A stretch of DNA of 64,000 nt, from positions 22,654-86,653 of the forward strand of contig NZ_CABVQC010000037.1 in NCBI RefSeq assembly GCF_902499175.1, written 5' to 3'. Source of the DNA: Burkholderia aenigmatica (lineage in GTDB: Bacteria > Pseudomonadota > Gammaproteobacteria > Burkholderiales > Burkholderiaceae). The notes below the pieces were generated by a model, which saw nothing but the letters and a program-made list of their open reading frames with translations, was not told where the DNA came from and did no database searches. Shown here one piece after another: positions 54,349-63,190 of the stretch. Each line of letters starts with the position of its first letter. The first letter of the stretch is position 1. Made by a program: the position numbers and the translations under genes.

Positions 54349-54962
54349 ATTCGCTGCCGTTTCGTGACGATCGCCGGCCCGATATCCGGCAGATGCTGGC
54401 TGCGACGTTCGGCATGGCAGCCGGCCTCGCGATCTTCTTTCTGCTGGAACGCGGCGTCACGCCGCGCTACGTGTTTGCCACGGCGATCGATGCGCGGATC
54501 CCGTTCATCGCGTGGTCGTGGTTCGTCTACGTCGGTTTCTTTCCGTTCGTGGTTGCGCTTGCCGCGTATGCGCGGCCGCCCGCGTTCGCCGCGTTCAAGG
54601 AGGCCGTGCTGATCGCGTTCGTGTTCGGTGTCGTGTGCTTCCTGCTGTTTCCGGAAGCCGTGCCGCGGCCCGACGTCGCGGAGATCGGCAACGTGTTCGT
54701 GCGCCACCGTCTCGCGCGCATGTGGCAGCTCGATCTCGCGGCCAACGGCTTTCCGAGCCTGCATGTCGCGGTGACGTGTCTTGCCTGCCGGATGCTGGCG
54801 GAGCGGCGGCGGAACGTGACGGTGGCGATCGGTCTGCTGATCTGCACGTCGACGCTGACGCTCAAGCAGCATACGGTTGCCGATGTGCTGGGCGGCGTGG
54901 CGCTTGCGGTGGCCAGTGCGCTGTGGGTCGAACGGCGCTCGCTGCGCGGGAGGCTCGCGTGA
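54345..54962 (+). CDS. PAP2-family lipid phosphatase
   Basis: A 205-residue membrane protein with about five helices. The phosphatase motifs are FPSLHVAV (the S-x-H motif) and KQHTVADVLGG (the H-x3-D motif). It would remove phosphate from a polyprenyl or other lipid phosphate, or act as a phosphatidyl-type transferase, on the periplasmic face. It is coupled by ATGA to the gene before it and by GTGA to the desaturase after it. Confidence 0.85.
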   Translation: MNSLPFRDDRRPDIRQMLAATFGMAAGLAIFFLLERGVTPRYVFATAIDARIPFIAWSWFVYVGFFPFVVALAAYARPPAFAAFKEAVLIAFVFGVVCFLLFPEAVPRPDVAEIGNVFVRHRLARMWQLDLAANGFPSLHVAVTCLACRMLAERRRNVTVAIGLLICTSTLTLKQHTVADVLGGVALAVASALWVERRSLRGRLA

Positions 54963-55906
54963 CGGATACCCACGCTCACCTTGCCGGGCCGGAGGCCGAG
55001 CTTGCGCGGTTCGTGCCCGATCCCGCGCTGTATCGCGTGAGCGCGTTGCGCGTCGGCGCGGCGCTGGCAGGCGACTGGTTGATGATTGCCGCTGCGTTCG
55101 TGGTGGCGATCGCGTTTCCGCATCCGCTCGTGTACGTGTTGGCCGCGATCGTGATCGCGCGCAGCCAGCTTGCGCTTGCGGTCATGATGCACGAAGCCGC
55201 GCACGGGTTGCTGGCGCGGAACCGGCGCGCCAACGATGCGCTGGGCCAACTGTTCGCGGCTGGCCCGCTGTGGCTGTCGCTGCGCACGTATCGTGCAGGC
55301 CATCTGAAGCACCATCGCGCACCGATGCAGTCGGACGATCCGGTCGCGCTGCTCTTTGGGGTACGCGACTATCCGGTATCACGTGGACGGCTGATCGGCC
55401 GCCTGCTCGCGTACGCGTGCGGGATCGGCTACGTGACGAGTGTCGTGAAGCTCGCGCGCGGCGAGTTTGCGCATGCGTTGCCGAAGGTCGCGAAGTCGCG
55501 TGCGTATGCCGCGTGGGAAGTCGCGTCGATGCTGGCCGGCAATGGTGCGCTGTTCGGTGCGCTCGCATTGGCCGGACATCCGCTGTTGTACGTCACGTTG
55601 TGGATCGTGCCATCCGTCACGCTGTTGCCGCTCGCCGGACAGGTGCGCGCGATCTTCGAGCACGCGGGGCTGCCCGCATGTACCGATCAGAGCCGCAACG
55701 CGCGCACGATCGTCCGGCGTTCGTGGCAGACGTTCCTGTTCGGCCCGCACGCGATTCATTTTCATATCGAACATCACCTGTTCACGCGGATGCCGTTCCA
55801 TAACCTGCCGGTCGTGCATCGGCAGCTCGCGCAGCGGCAGTTGCTGCCTGGCGGCAATCTGTACGCGGGATATGGTGCGGTGCTGCGCGACGTGAGTGTG
55901 CGCTGA
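54959..55906 (+). CDS. Fatty acid desaturase-family membrane enzyme
   Basis: A 315-residue membrane diiron enzyme with the three histidine boxes HEAAH, HLKHH and HIEHH in the usual order and two pairs of hydrophobic helices. It introduces a double bond or hydroxyl into a lipid acyl chain or a related lipid. Start: GTG at 54959 overlapping the PAP2 stop. It ends the cluster; the next gene begins 46 bp later. Confidence 0.9.
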   Translation: MTDTHAHLAGPEAELARFVPDPALYRVSALRVGAALAGDWLMIAAAFVVAIAFPHPLVYVLAAIVIARSQLALAVMMHEAAHGLLARNRRANDALGQLFAAGPLWLSLRTYRAGHLKHHRAPMQSDDPVALLFGVRDYPVSRGRLIGRLLAYACGIGYVTSVVKLARGEFAHALPKVAKSRAYAAWEVASMLAGNGALFGALALAGHPLLYVTLWIVPSVTLLPLAGQVRAIFEHAGLPACTDQSRNARTIVRRSWQTFLFGPHAIHFHIEHHLFTRMPFHNLPVVHRQLAQRQLLPGGNLYAGYGAVLRDVSVR

Positions 55907-55952
55907 TACGCGGGCGGGGGAGTCGTGAGCGGATCGATACGGGGGAAACGGG

Positions 55953-56360
55953 ATGACCGACAAGACCGGAAGGTTCAATTACCTGGCGCTGGCGATCGGC
56001 GTGGTCGCGGCGATGTGGAGCGCGACATCGATCGACGAACGCTTCGCTTTCATCCGGTCGTCTGTTGCCGTGCAGGGAACGGTTATCGAGTTGACCTACG
56101 GCGCGCATCACCCGCTGATCGAGTTCGTGACGAAAAGCGGCGAGCGCGTATCGTTTCCGGGGAGCTTCGTGACGGTGGAGGTTGGTGACACGGTTCCGGT
56201 TCGCTATGACCCGACCAGGCCGCTAACCAGTGCAAGAGTCGATACGTTCGAGAACACCTGGCTCGAGTCGATCATCTCGATCGTATTCACGATCACATTT
56301 CTTTACGCAGGATTGACGGGACAATCGCTTCGACCGGAATCGGAAGCCGGGCGCGACTGA
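55953..56360 (+). CDS. DUF3592-type two-helix membrane protein
   Basis: A 135-residue protein with a helix near each end (about residues 10-25 and 108-125) and a small beta domain between them (GTVIELTYGAHHPLIEF, VPVRYDPTRP), the DUF3592 pattern. Function unknown. The ATG follows GGGGGAAACGGG. Its codon use is slightly less GC-rich than its neighbours. Confidence 0.75.
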   Translation: MTDKTGRFNYLALAIGVVAAMWSATSIDERFAFIRSSVAVQGTVIELTYGAHHPLIEFVTKSGERVSFPGSFVTVEVGDTVPVRYDPTRPLTSARVDTFENTWLESIISIVFTITFLYAGLTGQSLRPESEAGRD

Positions 56361-56416
56361 GTGCGTCGCGAGCGCCATCGGGATTGCGCGCTCGACCCGG
56401 CAGGCGACAGACGCAA

Positions 56417-56441
56417 AAAAGCCTCCGCTTGGGAGGCTTTA
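56417..56441 (-). terminator. Intrinsic terminator after tRNA-Lys
   Basis: On the minus strand AGCCTCC-CAAGC-GGAGGCT is followed by a run of six T. It lies about 22 bp downstream of the tRNA 3' end, so it terminates the tRNA transcript. Confidence 0.88.
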
Positions 56442-56462
56442 ATTTGCACTATCAAAGATAGT

Positions 56463-56539
56463 TGGTAGGGTGGGAGGGACTCGAACCCTCGACTCTCTGA
56501 TTAAAAGTCAGATACTCTAACCAACTGAGTTACCACCCC
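56463..56539 (-). tRNA. tRNA-Lys (UUU)
   Basis: 77 nt including encoded CCA. The cloverleaf is complete: acceptor GGGGTGG with CCACCCT (first pair G-U), D-stem ACTC/GAGT, anticodon loop CTTTTAA with anticodon TTT at 56503-56505, and T-arm GAGGG-TTCGAGT-CCCTC. It reads lysine AAA/AAG codons. No integrase or attachment-site repeat is seen at its 3' end. Confidence 0.97.
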
Positions 56540-56647
56540 ACGTTCTTGAAACCTGTTGGTTCGTTGCTTCAACAACTTCTGAAACGACCCAAAGAGCAAA
56601 AGATTATAGCGACGGAATGCTGGGCTGTCAACAACCCGCCGCGATAA

Positions 56648-57397
56648 TTATTTGATCGTCTCAAGCTTGCCCTGCGCCGTCTGCGCAGCGTTCGATCCGG
56701 CGTACTGCGAGACAACCTGCTCGAACGTCTTCTTCGCGGCCGCCTTCTGCCCTTGCTCCAGCTGGTTCGTGCCGATTGCCACGAGGGCGTCGGCTGCGCG
56801 CGGATGCTGCGGGAACTTGCTGACGATCCCTTGCCATGTTGCGGTCGAGCCGCGGTAGTCGCGCAGCGCGTACTGCGCATTGCCGTACCAGTACTGCGCG
56901 GTCGGCTGGTAGGGGCTCTGCGGATACTTCGCGATGAACGCGCGGAACGAAGCCGCCGCCGCCTTGAAGTTGCCGTTGCGGAACTGCTGCTGCGCCGCAT
57001 TGAGCGCATCCGTTTCACCCGGCTGCACGGTGCCTTCGACACCATCGATCGTCGTCTGCTGCGGTTCGAACTTCTTGAGCCGCGTGTCGAGATCCTGGTA
57101 GTACTCTTTCTGCTGCCGCTCGAGCGTCGTCAGCCGGTTCGTCAGATCCTCGTTCTCGCCGCGCAGCGTCGCGACCTGCTGGTTCAGCTGGTCGAGACGG
57201 CCGGATTGATCGAGGATCGTACGCTGGGCGGCCGACAGCTGGCTCGCCAGGTTGTCGGTTTTGCTGCGCAGATCGAGCACGGCGCGGCGCGCTTCGTTGT
57301 CGTCGAACACGCCGGCGTGCGCCGGCGCGGCCGACCACGCCGCGCCGGCGACGCAGAATGCTGCGGCAACGCGCAGCAGGGATACACGGTGCGTCAT
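56648..57397 (-). CDS. cpoB: Cell division coordinator CpoB (YbgF)
   Basis: A 249-residue periplasmic protein. Signal peptide with cleavage after AHA (residue 28), a coiled coil at about residues 40-95 that mediates trimerisation and TolA contact, then TPR-like repeats (KAAAASFRAFIAKYPQSPY; STATWQGIVSKFPQHPR). CpoB couples Tol-Pal outer-membrane constriction to peptidoglycan synthesis at division. It is the last gene of the leftward Tol-Pal operon, 19 bp after pal. Confidence 0.93.
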   Translation of the reverse strand: MTHRVSLLRVAAAFCVAGAAWSAAPAHAGVFDDNEARRAVLDLRSKTDNLASQLSAAQRTILDQSGRLDQLNQQVATLRGENEDLTNRLTTLERQQKEYYQDLDTRLKKFEPQQTTIDGVEGTVQPGETDALNAAQQQFRNGNFKAAAASFRAFIAKYPQSPYQPTAQYWYGNAQYALRDYRGSTATWQGIVSKFPQHPRAADALVAIGTNQLEQGQKAAAKKTFEQVVSQYAGSNAAQTAQGKLETIK

Positions 57398-57416
57398 ACG
57401 GCGATTCTTCCGTTAC

Positions 57417-57929
57417 TTACTGTTGGTAGACGAGGTCGGCGCGACGGTTCTGCGCCCACGATGCTTCGTCGTGACCCGATGCCTGCGGCTTTTCCTTGCC
57501 GAGGCTCACGGCTTCCATTTGCGAATCGTTCACGCCGAGCAGCGCCATCGCACGGCGGACGGCTTCCGCACGCTTCTGGCCCAGCGCGAGGTTGTACTCG
57601 CTCGTGCCGCGTTCGTCGGTGTTGCCCTGGATCAGCACGTGGCGCTGCGGGTGGCTCTTCAGGTACTGAGCGTGCTGCTGCATCAGCGGCTGGTACTCGT
57701 CCTTCACCGAATAGCTGTCGAAGTCGAAGTAGATGCTGCGCTTCGCGAGCGGGCTGTTCGGGTCGTTCAGCGGATCGACGTTCACTTGCGCGACGTTGTC
57801 GGCGCTCGGCTGCGTGCTCACCGCACCGCCGGCATTCGCCTTGTCGTCGAGCTTCACGCCCGACTTACACGCTGCGAGCGCGCTGATCATCATCACGGCC
57901 AGGGCCAGACGAGCTTTATTCGACATCAT
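57417..57929 (-). CDS. pal: Peptidoglycan-associated lipoprotein Pal
   Basis: A 170-residue lipoprotein with lipobox ALAAC (Cys at about residue 21), a short linker and the OmpA-like peptidoglycan-binding domain (YFDFDSYSV; GNTDERGTSEYNLALGQKRA). It anchors the outer membrane to the cell wall and binds TolB. The start is the ATG-ATG pair at 57929 with AAGGAGAG upstream. It lies 17 bp after tolB. Confidence 0.96.
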   Translation of the reverse strand: MMSNKARLALAVMMISALAACKSGVKLDDKANAGGAVSTQPSADNVAQVNVDPLNDPNSPLAKRSIYFDFDSYSVKDEYQPLMQQHAQYLKSHPQRHVLIQGNTDERGTSEYNLALGQKRAEAVRRAMALLGVNDSQMEAVSLGKEKPQASGHDEASWAQNRRADLVYQQ

Positions 57930-57946
57930 GGTTACTCTCCTTGTGG

Positions 57947-59242
57947 TCATTGCATGAAGGGCCCCCACGACGGCTCACGAACGGAGCCGCCCTGGACGGA
58001 CAGGATTTGCGGCGGCGCGCTGCCGTCGGAGGGCACTGCTGCCAGAACATTGCGACCACCCGACTGGGTAGCGTACAGAAGGTACTGGCCGTTTGCCGCG
58101 AAGCTCGGCGATTCGTCGCGATTCGTATTCGTGATGGCGTTCGCCGCGCCGGACTGCAGATCCTGAACGTACAGCTTGAAGCCCCCACCCGTGCGGGAGA
58201 TGTAAGCGAGCAGCTTGCCGTCCGGGCTGATGCGCGGACTCGTGTTGTAGCTGCCCGTGAAGGTCACGCGCTGCGCGGCACCGGCGCTTTCACCCTGGGC
58301 GGGCATCCGGTAGATCTGCGGCGCGCCGCCGCGATCGCTCGTGAAGTAGATCCAGCGACCGTCCGGCGAGTAGAACGGCTCGGTGTCGATCGAACTGCTC
58401 TGCGTGAGGCGGCGCAGGCCGCCGCCCGTCGAGTTGACCGTATAGATTTGCGTATTGCCCGTCAGCGACAGCGCAACGGCCAGCGTGTTGCTGTCCGGCG
58501 ACCAGGCCGGTGCGCTGTTGTTGCCCTTCTGGTCGGAGACGATGTAGCGGCGGCCAGTCGGCAGGTCGTGGATGTAGACGATCGGCTTCTTGCGCTCGAA
58601 CGACACGTACGCGACCTTCGTGCCGCTCGGCGACCACGACGGCGAGATGATCGGTTCGGTGCTCGACAGTGCGATGCGCGCGTTCTGGCCGTCCGAATCC
58701 GAGATCTGCAGCTGGTAGCGGTTACCGGTCTTGATCACGTACGACAGGCGCGTGGCGAACACGCCGCGCACGCCGAGCAGCTTCTGGTAGATGTAGTCGG
58801 CGATCTTGTGGCCGGCCGTGCGCAGCGTGGTGTCGGTGGCCGTCAGCGACAGGCCGCCGAGGCTTTGCTGCTTCACGGTGTCGTACAGGATGAAGTTGAC
58901 CTTGTACTGGCCGTTCGCCTCGCGGTTCACGCTGCCGGCGACGAACGCATTGGCGCCCTTGGCCTTCCATGCGCCGAGATCGACCGAGGCGCTCTCCGGC
59001 ACCGGCGTGCTGCCTGCGTCGATGTTGGTGAATTTGCCGCTGCGGGCGAGGTCGGCGCGGACGATCGACGTGACCTGCTGCGGCAGGTTCGCCTCGTTCG
59101 TGAAATTCGCCGTGGCAATGGGGAACTGGGTCGACCCGACACCGGTGATCAGCACGTTGACCTGGGCGTTAGCGGCGCTGCCCGCCGTAATCAGACACGA
59201 GGCCACGAGTGCCCTGAAACCTAGCTTTGTCATCAAACTCAT
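57947..59242 (-). CDS. tolB: Tol-Pal system periplasmic protein TolB
   Basis: A 431-residue protein, the normal TolB length. Signal peptide ending SAANAQ, the N-terminal D1 domain (VLITGVGSTQFPIA), then a six-bladed beta-propeller with repeated SPDG/SPSG turns (SWSPSGTKVAYVS, AWSPDSNTLAVAL, FYSPDGRWIYFTS, RISPDGKLLAYIS). It binds Pal and TolA. The ATG at 59242 is chosen because it opens the signal peptide; the longer frame lacks one. Confidence 0.96.
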   Translation of the reverse strand: MSLMTKLGFRALVASCLITAGSAANAQVNVLITGVGSTQFPIATANFTNEANLPQQVTSIVRADLARSGKFTNIDAGSTPVPESASVDLGAWKAKGANAFVAGSVNREANGQYKVNFILYDTVKQQSLGGLSLTATDTTLRTAGHKIADYIYQKLLGVRGVFATRLSYVIKTGNRYQLQISDSDGQNARIALSSTEPIISPSWSPSGTKVAYVSFERKKPIVYIHDLPTGRRYIVSDQKGNNSAPAWSPDSNTLAVALSLTGNTQIYTVNSTGGGLRRLTQSSSIDTEPFYSPDGRWIYFTSDRGGAPQIYRMPAQGESAGAAQRVTFTGSYNTSPRISPDGKLLAYISRTGGGFKLYVQDLQSGAANAITNTNRDESPSFAANGQYLLYATQSGGRNVLAAVPSDGSAPPQILSVQGGSVREPSWGPFMQ

Positions 59243-59351
59243 GCTTCTTGCTTCCCGTATGACTTGGATCGCTGCGCAACGGCAGAGACAGTAAAAATAC
59301 CCGATTCGTTCCCGTCCGACAGCGACGCCCGGAGTGTAAGCGCATTTCTTT

Positions 59352-60407
59352 TCACTCCGCCGCCTTGAAGGTAATCGTAATGTCCGACGGGGTACGACCG
59401 TTAGAATCGGGCGGCAACGGGACCGATGCGTGGATCGCATTGACCACGGCTTGATCCCACCCCGAATTCCCGCTGGAGCGGGAAACCGATGCGCTCAATA
59501 CGTCACCGGACGGCGTGCACCGAATCTTGACGACGGTGGTCAGGCCTGCTCGCTCGCCGCCCCAAACGATGTTCGGTTTGACGCGGCGGCGCACCTTGTC
59601 GGCATAGCCGGGCGTCGCGGCATTGCCGCCGGAGCCCGTGCCGGTGCCACTTTTCGCGAGACCTTCGCCGCCGCCTTCACCGGCGCCGGACAGGCCCTGC
59701 ATCTGCGCGAGACGCGCGCTGCGCTCACGGTCGAGCTTGGCGTTCGCCGCCGCGCTGGCCTTCGCGCGCGCCGTGGCTTCGGCCTTCGCCTTGGCCTGGG
59801 CTTCCGCCTTTGCCTTCGCGGCCGCGTCGGCCTTCGCCTTCGCCGCTTGCTGCGCTTCGAGCTGCGCCTGCTTCTGTTGCTGGAGTTTCTGCTGCTCGAG
59901 CTTCTGCTGCTCGGCGAGCTGCTGTTGCTTGAGCTTGTCGGCCTGCTTCTGCCGGTCGCGTTCCGCGGCCTTCTGCGCGGCGAGCGCGGCTGCCTGCTGT
60001 GCCGCGAGTTGCGCGCGCCGGGTTTCCTCTTCCTGCTGGGCCTTCAGTTGCTGCGCGCGGCGCTGCTGCTCAAGCAGCGCTTCACGCGCGGCCGCTTCCT
60101 GCTGCCGCTTCTTCTGCTGCAGTGCGATATCGGCCTGCTCGTCGCGCACCGGGGGAGGGGGCGGCGCGACCTTCACCGGCGGTGCGGGTGTGACAACGGG
60201 CCGCGGTGCGGGGACATCGGGCACCTCGGTCCACAGTTCGGCTTCGGCGCCGGCCGGCGTGCTGTTCTGCCACTGCACGCCGTGATAGAGAAACAGCGCG
60301 AGCAGCACGTGCATCAGCGCGGCGAGCGCGAAGGCGCGCCAGGTGCCGCGCTCGCGGGGAGGCTGAGGCGGGTAGGCGGAGCTGCGCGTGGATTGCTGCC
60401 GGTTCAT
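59352..60407 (-). CDS. tolA: Tol-Pal system protein TolA
   Basis: A 351-residue inner-membrane protein. It has one N-terminal transmembrane helix (about residues 27-46), a proline-rich stretch, a long Ala/Lys/Gln/Glu helical region spanning the periplasm, and the C-terminal TonB/TolA domain (VVKIRCTPSGDVLSASVSRS). It transmits proton-motive force from TolQR to TolB/Pal. It overlaps tolR by four bases; the gap to tolB is 109 bp. Confidence 0.95.
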   Translation of the reverse strand: MNRQQSTRSSAYPPQPPRERGTWRAFALAALMHVLLALFLYHGVQWQNSTPAGAEAELWTEVPDVPAPRPVVTPAPPVKVAPPPPPVRDEQADIALQQKKRQQEAAAREALLEQQRRAQQLKAQQEEETRRAQLAAQQAAALAAQKAAERDRQKQADKLKQQQLAEQQKLEQQKLQQQKQAQLEAQQAAKAKADAAAKAKAEAQAKAKAEATARAKASAAANAKLDRERSARLAQMQGLSGAGEGGGEGLAKSGTGTGSGGNAATPGYADKVRRRVKPNIVWGGERAGLTTVVKIRCTPSGDVLSASVSRSSGNSGWDQAVVNAIHASVPLPPDSNGRTPSDITITFKAAE

Positions 60408-60853
60408 TGCGATTTGACGAGGAGGCCGACGCGCTTGACGCCGCGCGCCTTCAGATCGGACATCACGGTCATGACTGCATCGTACTGCACGGTCTTGTCG
60501 GCCGCGATCACGACCGGCTGGTCAGGATGATCGGCCTGCCGGGCAGCGATGAAGCTGTCGAGCTCGGCTTTCGTCATCGTGTCTTCCTGGGTCGCGCCCG
60601 AGTCGCCCTTGTACTTGACGCTCATCGTGCGATCGGCCTTGATGTTGACGACGACGGGCGGCGTCTGCTCCTGCGGCGCGGCGTTGCCGACGGTGGGCAG
60701 GTTGATGATCGACGGGGCGACGAGCGGTGCGGTGACCATGAAGATCACGAGCAGCACCAGCATCACGTCGATGTACGGCACGACGTTGATGTCGGCCATT
60801 GCGCGGCGCGAGCGGCCGCCGCGCATGCTGGATCGGATGGGACTTCCTGCCAT
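60404..60853 (-). CDS. tolR: Tol-Pal system protein TolR
   Basis: A 149-residue ExbD/TolR-type protein with a single membrane helix that carries the proton-path Asp (NVVPYIDVMLVLLVIFM) and a periplasmic domain ending GVKRVGLLVKSQ. It works with TolQ as the proton-driven motor. It sits 10 bp after tolQ and overlaps tolA. Confidence 0.96.
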   Translation of the reverse strand: MAGSPIRSSMRGGRSRRAMADINVVPYIDVMLVLLVIFMVTAPLVAPSIINLPTVGNAAPQEQTPPVVVNIKADRTMSVKYKGDSGATQEDTMTKAELDSFIAARQADHPDQPVVIAADKTVQYDAVMTVMSDLKARGVKRVGLLVKSQ

Positions 60854-60863
60854 GGCGCGCTCC

Positions 60864-61541
60864 TTACTGGGCCTGACGCTGCAGGATGTTCGAGAACTCT
60901 TCGATGAAGGTCTCGAAGCGGATCGCGAGGCGGTCGATGTCGTGTGCGTAGCGGTTGTACGCGACCACCGCCGGAATCGCGGCGAACAGGCCGATCGCGG
61001 TGGCGACGAGCGCCTCGGCGATGCCCGGTGCGACGTTCGCGAGGGTGGCTTGCTGCACGTTCGCGAGGCCGCGGAACGAGTTCATGATCCCCCAGACCGT
61101 GCCGAACAGACCGATGTACGGGCTGACCGAGCCGACCGACGCGAGGAACGCGAGGTTCGCTTCGAGCACGTCCATTTCACGCTGGAACGACGCGCGCATC
61201 GCGCGGCGTGCACCGTCGAGCACGAGGCCCGGATCGCTGATGCGCTTTTCCTTCGCCTTCAGGAACTCGCGCATGCCCGATTCGAAGATCCGCTCGAGCG
61301 CGCCGATCGTGTGGCGGTTGTTGGCTGCGCTCTGGTACAGCGCCTGCAGGTCGCCGCCGGACCAGAAATCCTTCTCGAAGCGTTCGGTCTGCGCGCGTGC
61401 GCGGCGGATCGCAAACCACTTGCGGAAGATGAAGGTCCACGACATCAGCGACAGCAGCAGCAGCAGCCCCATCACGGCCTGGGCCAGCACGCTCGCGTTG
61501 AGGACGAGGGAAATGATCGACAGGTCTTGAGAAGTGTTCAT
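60864..61541 (-). CDS. tolQ: Tol-Pal system protein TolQ
   Basis: A 225-residue ExbB/MotA-type proton channel subunit with three membrane helices. The conserved cytoplasmic and helix 2-3 signatures are GLFGTVWGIMNSF and IAEALVATAIGLFAAIPAV. It is the first of the tolQRA motor genes, 130 bp after ybgC. Confidence 0.96.
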   Translation of the reverse strand: MNTSQDLSIISLVLNASVLAQAVMGLLLLLSLMSWTFIFRKWFAIRRARAQTERFEKDFWSGGDLQALYQSAANNRHTIGALERIFESGMREFLKAKEKRISDPGLVLDGARRAMRASFQREMDVLEANLAFLASVGSVSPYIGLFGTVWGIMNSFRGLANVQQATLANVAPGIAEALVATAIGLFAAIPAVVAYNRYAHDIDRLAIRFETFIEEFSNILQRQAQ

Positions 61542-61671
61542 AGAGGTTTGAGTAACGTCCCTTCGGGGCGCCCGGTATGCGTGCGGCGCGGCGCGCCGGC
61601 CATGCCTGACGCCGAACCTTGCTTAGTATCGAATCAGAAAGGCAAGTTCATAGGCTTTGTCTAAACGGCGC

Positions 61672-62148
61672 TCATGCGAGCTTCGTTGACAATACAGTCT
61701 GCCCGTCGTCGATGACGGGCCCGCGCTGCAGCGCGTCGAGCACGACCGGCGGGATGGCCGCGGGCCGGATGCCGGTACGGTCGACGCAGCCGAGACGGAT
61801 GTGTCCGGCCACGAGCAGCGTGTCTCCGCACCAGGCTTCCTGCGTGAATTCCACCGATGCGCGGCCGATGCGCCCGGGCCGGCTCGTGATCGCCAGGGTG
61901 TCGTCGAGTCGCGCCGGCGCGCGGTAGTCGAGCGACGTGCTGCGGACGACGAAGATCGCGTCGGTATCGTCGGCGAGCTGACGCTGGTCGATGCCGCATG
62001 CGCGCAGCCACTCGGTGCGGGCGCGTTCGAAGAACTTCAGGTAGTTGGCATAGAAGACGATGCCGCCTGCGTCGGTATCCTCGTAGTACACGCGCACCGG
62101 CCAGATGAAGCCGGAGGGCGCTTCCGGGGAGCGGGTAGGCTGGGTCAT
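61672..62148 (-). CDS. ybgC: Acyl-CoA thioesterase YbgC
   Basis: A 158-residue single hot-dog fold thioesterase. The family motif YYEDTDAGGIVFYANYLKFFERARTEW contains the catalytic Asp (quoted part: YEDTDAGGIVFYANYL). It heads the Tol-Pal operon in most proteobacteria and hydrolyses short or long acyl-CoA/ACP. Start ATG 62148; ATG 62157 is an in-frame alternative three codons earlier. Confidence 0.94.
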   Translation of the reverse strand: MTQPTRSPEAPSGFIWPVRVYYEDTDAGGIVFYANYLKFFERARTEWLRACGIDQRQLADDTDAIFVVRSTSLDYRAPARLDDTLAITSRPGRIGRASVEFTQEAWCGDTLLVAGHIRLGCVDRTGIRPAAIPPVVLDALQRGPVIDDGQTVLSTKLA

Positions 62149-62224
62149 GGCGCGCATTTTACCGGAAGGCAAGAGCCTGATTCGTAACCGATTCGTAACG
62201 GAATGTAGTATGCCGTAGCACACT

Positions 62225-62253
62225 GCGGGCCGGCCCGAGAGGGCCGGGCCCGC
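62225..62253 (-). terminator. GC-rich hairpin between the SDR gene and ybgC
   Basis: GCGGGCCGGCCC-GAGA-GGGCCGGGCCCGC forms a long GC stem with one bulged G just after the upstream gene's stop. There is no T-run, so it may be a weak or Rho-assisted terminator ahead of the Tol-Pal operon. Confidence 0.45.
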
Positions 62254-62259
62254 GTGACT

Positions 62260-63006
62260 TCAGCCGCGGTGGACGGTCGGGCCGCCGGGCGCTTGCGCGA
62301 TCGGCATCAGCTCGATCGTGTTGACGTTGACGTGCGCCGGGCGCGTCGCGATCCAGTAGATCGTGTCGGCGATGTCCTCGGGCATCAGCGGCTGGACATT
62401 GTTGTAGACGTTCGCCGCTTTTGCGTCGTCGCCGCGGTAGCGGATGTTCGAGAACTCGGTGCCGCCGCACAGGCCCGGCTCGATGTCGGTGACGCGCAAC
62501 GGCGTGCCGAGCAGGTCGGCGCGCAGGTTCAGGCTGAATTGTCTGACGAAGGCCTTGGTCGCGCCGTAGACGTTGCCGCCCGCATAAGGGTACGAACCCG
62601 CGACCGAGCCGATATTGAAGATGTGACCGCGACCGCGGTCGACCATACCGGGCAGCAGCGCGTGCGTGACCGTGACGAGGCCTGCGCAGTTCGTATCGAT
62701 CATCGTGTGCCATTCGTCGAGGCTGGCCTTGTGGGCCGGCTCGATGCCGAGCGCGAGGCCGGCGTTGTTGACGAGCACGTCGAGTGCCGCGAATTCGGCG
62801 GGAAGGGCGGCCGGCACGGCCTCGACGGCCGCGCGATCGCGTACGTCGAGCTCGAGCGGCAGCAGGGAATCGCCGAGTTCGGCGGCGAGCGCATCGAGAC
62901 GATCCTTGCGGCGCGCGGTCGCGACGACGCGGTGGCCTCCCTTGACGAAGGCACGGGCGATGGCGGCGCCGAAGCCGGCGGACGCGCCTGTGACGAACAC
63001 GATCAT
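62260..63006 (-). CDS. Short-chain dehydrogenase (YdfG-like)
   Basis: A 248-residue classical SDR with TGASAGFG from about residue 6, NNAG (VLVNNAGLALG), and the catalytic Tyr/Lys in YGATKAF. Overall pattern and length fit YdfG-type NADP-dependent 3-hydroxy acid / serine dehydrogenases. An AGGAG site precedes the ATG at 63006. It is divergent from glyA. Confidence 0.9.
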   Translation of the reverse strand: MIVFVTGASAGFGAAIARAFVKGGHRVVATARRKDRLDALAAELGDSLLPLELDVRDRAAVEAVPAALPAEFAALDVLVNNAGLALGIEPAHKASLDEWHTMIDTNCAGLVTVTHALLPGMVDRGRGHIFNIGSVAGSYPYAGGNVYGATKAFVRQFSLNLRADLLGTPLRVTDIEPGLCGGTEFSNIRYRGDDAKAANVYNNVQPLMPEDIADTIYWIATRPAHVNVNTIELMPIAQAPGGPTVHRG

Positions 63007-63190
63007 TGCTGCTCCTGGTCGATGACAAAATAGCGGGTGGTATCCCGCAAGCCTACTGAGATTGCCGCACCGCGGCAAGGCGGCAAAGCGTTCCGGCACG
63101 GGCGCGTAGAGTCTGGCCCCAATTACTTCCGGCGCACCGCCGTGCGGTTGCCTATTCATGACGCATCCAATACACTAACGCGCTCATCAC

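Noticed and set aside
56463..56539. tRNA-Lys as an integration site for the 50-56 kb cluster
   Set aside because: No integrase, no direct repeat of the tRNA 3' end and no composition shift were seen next to it.
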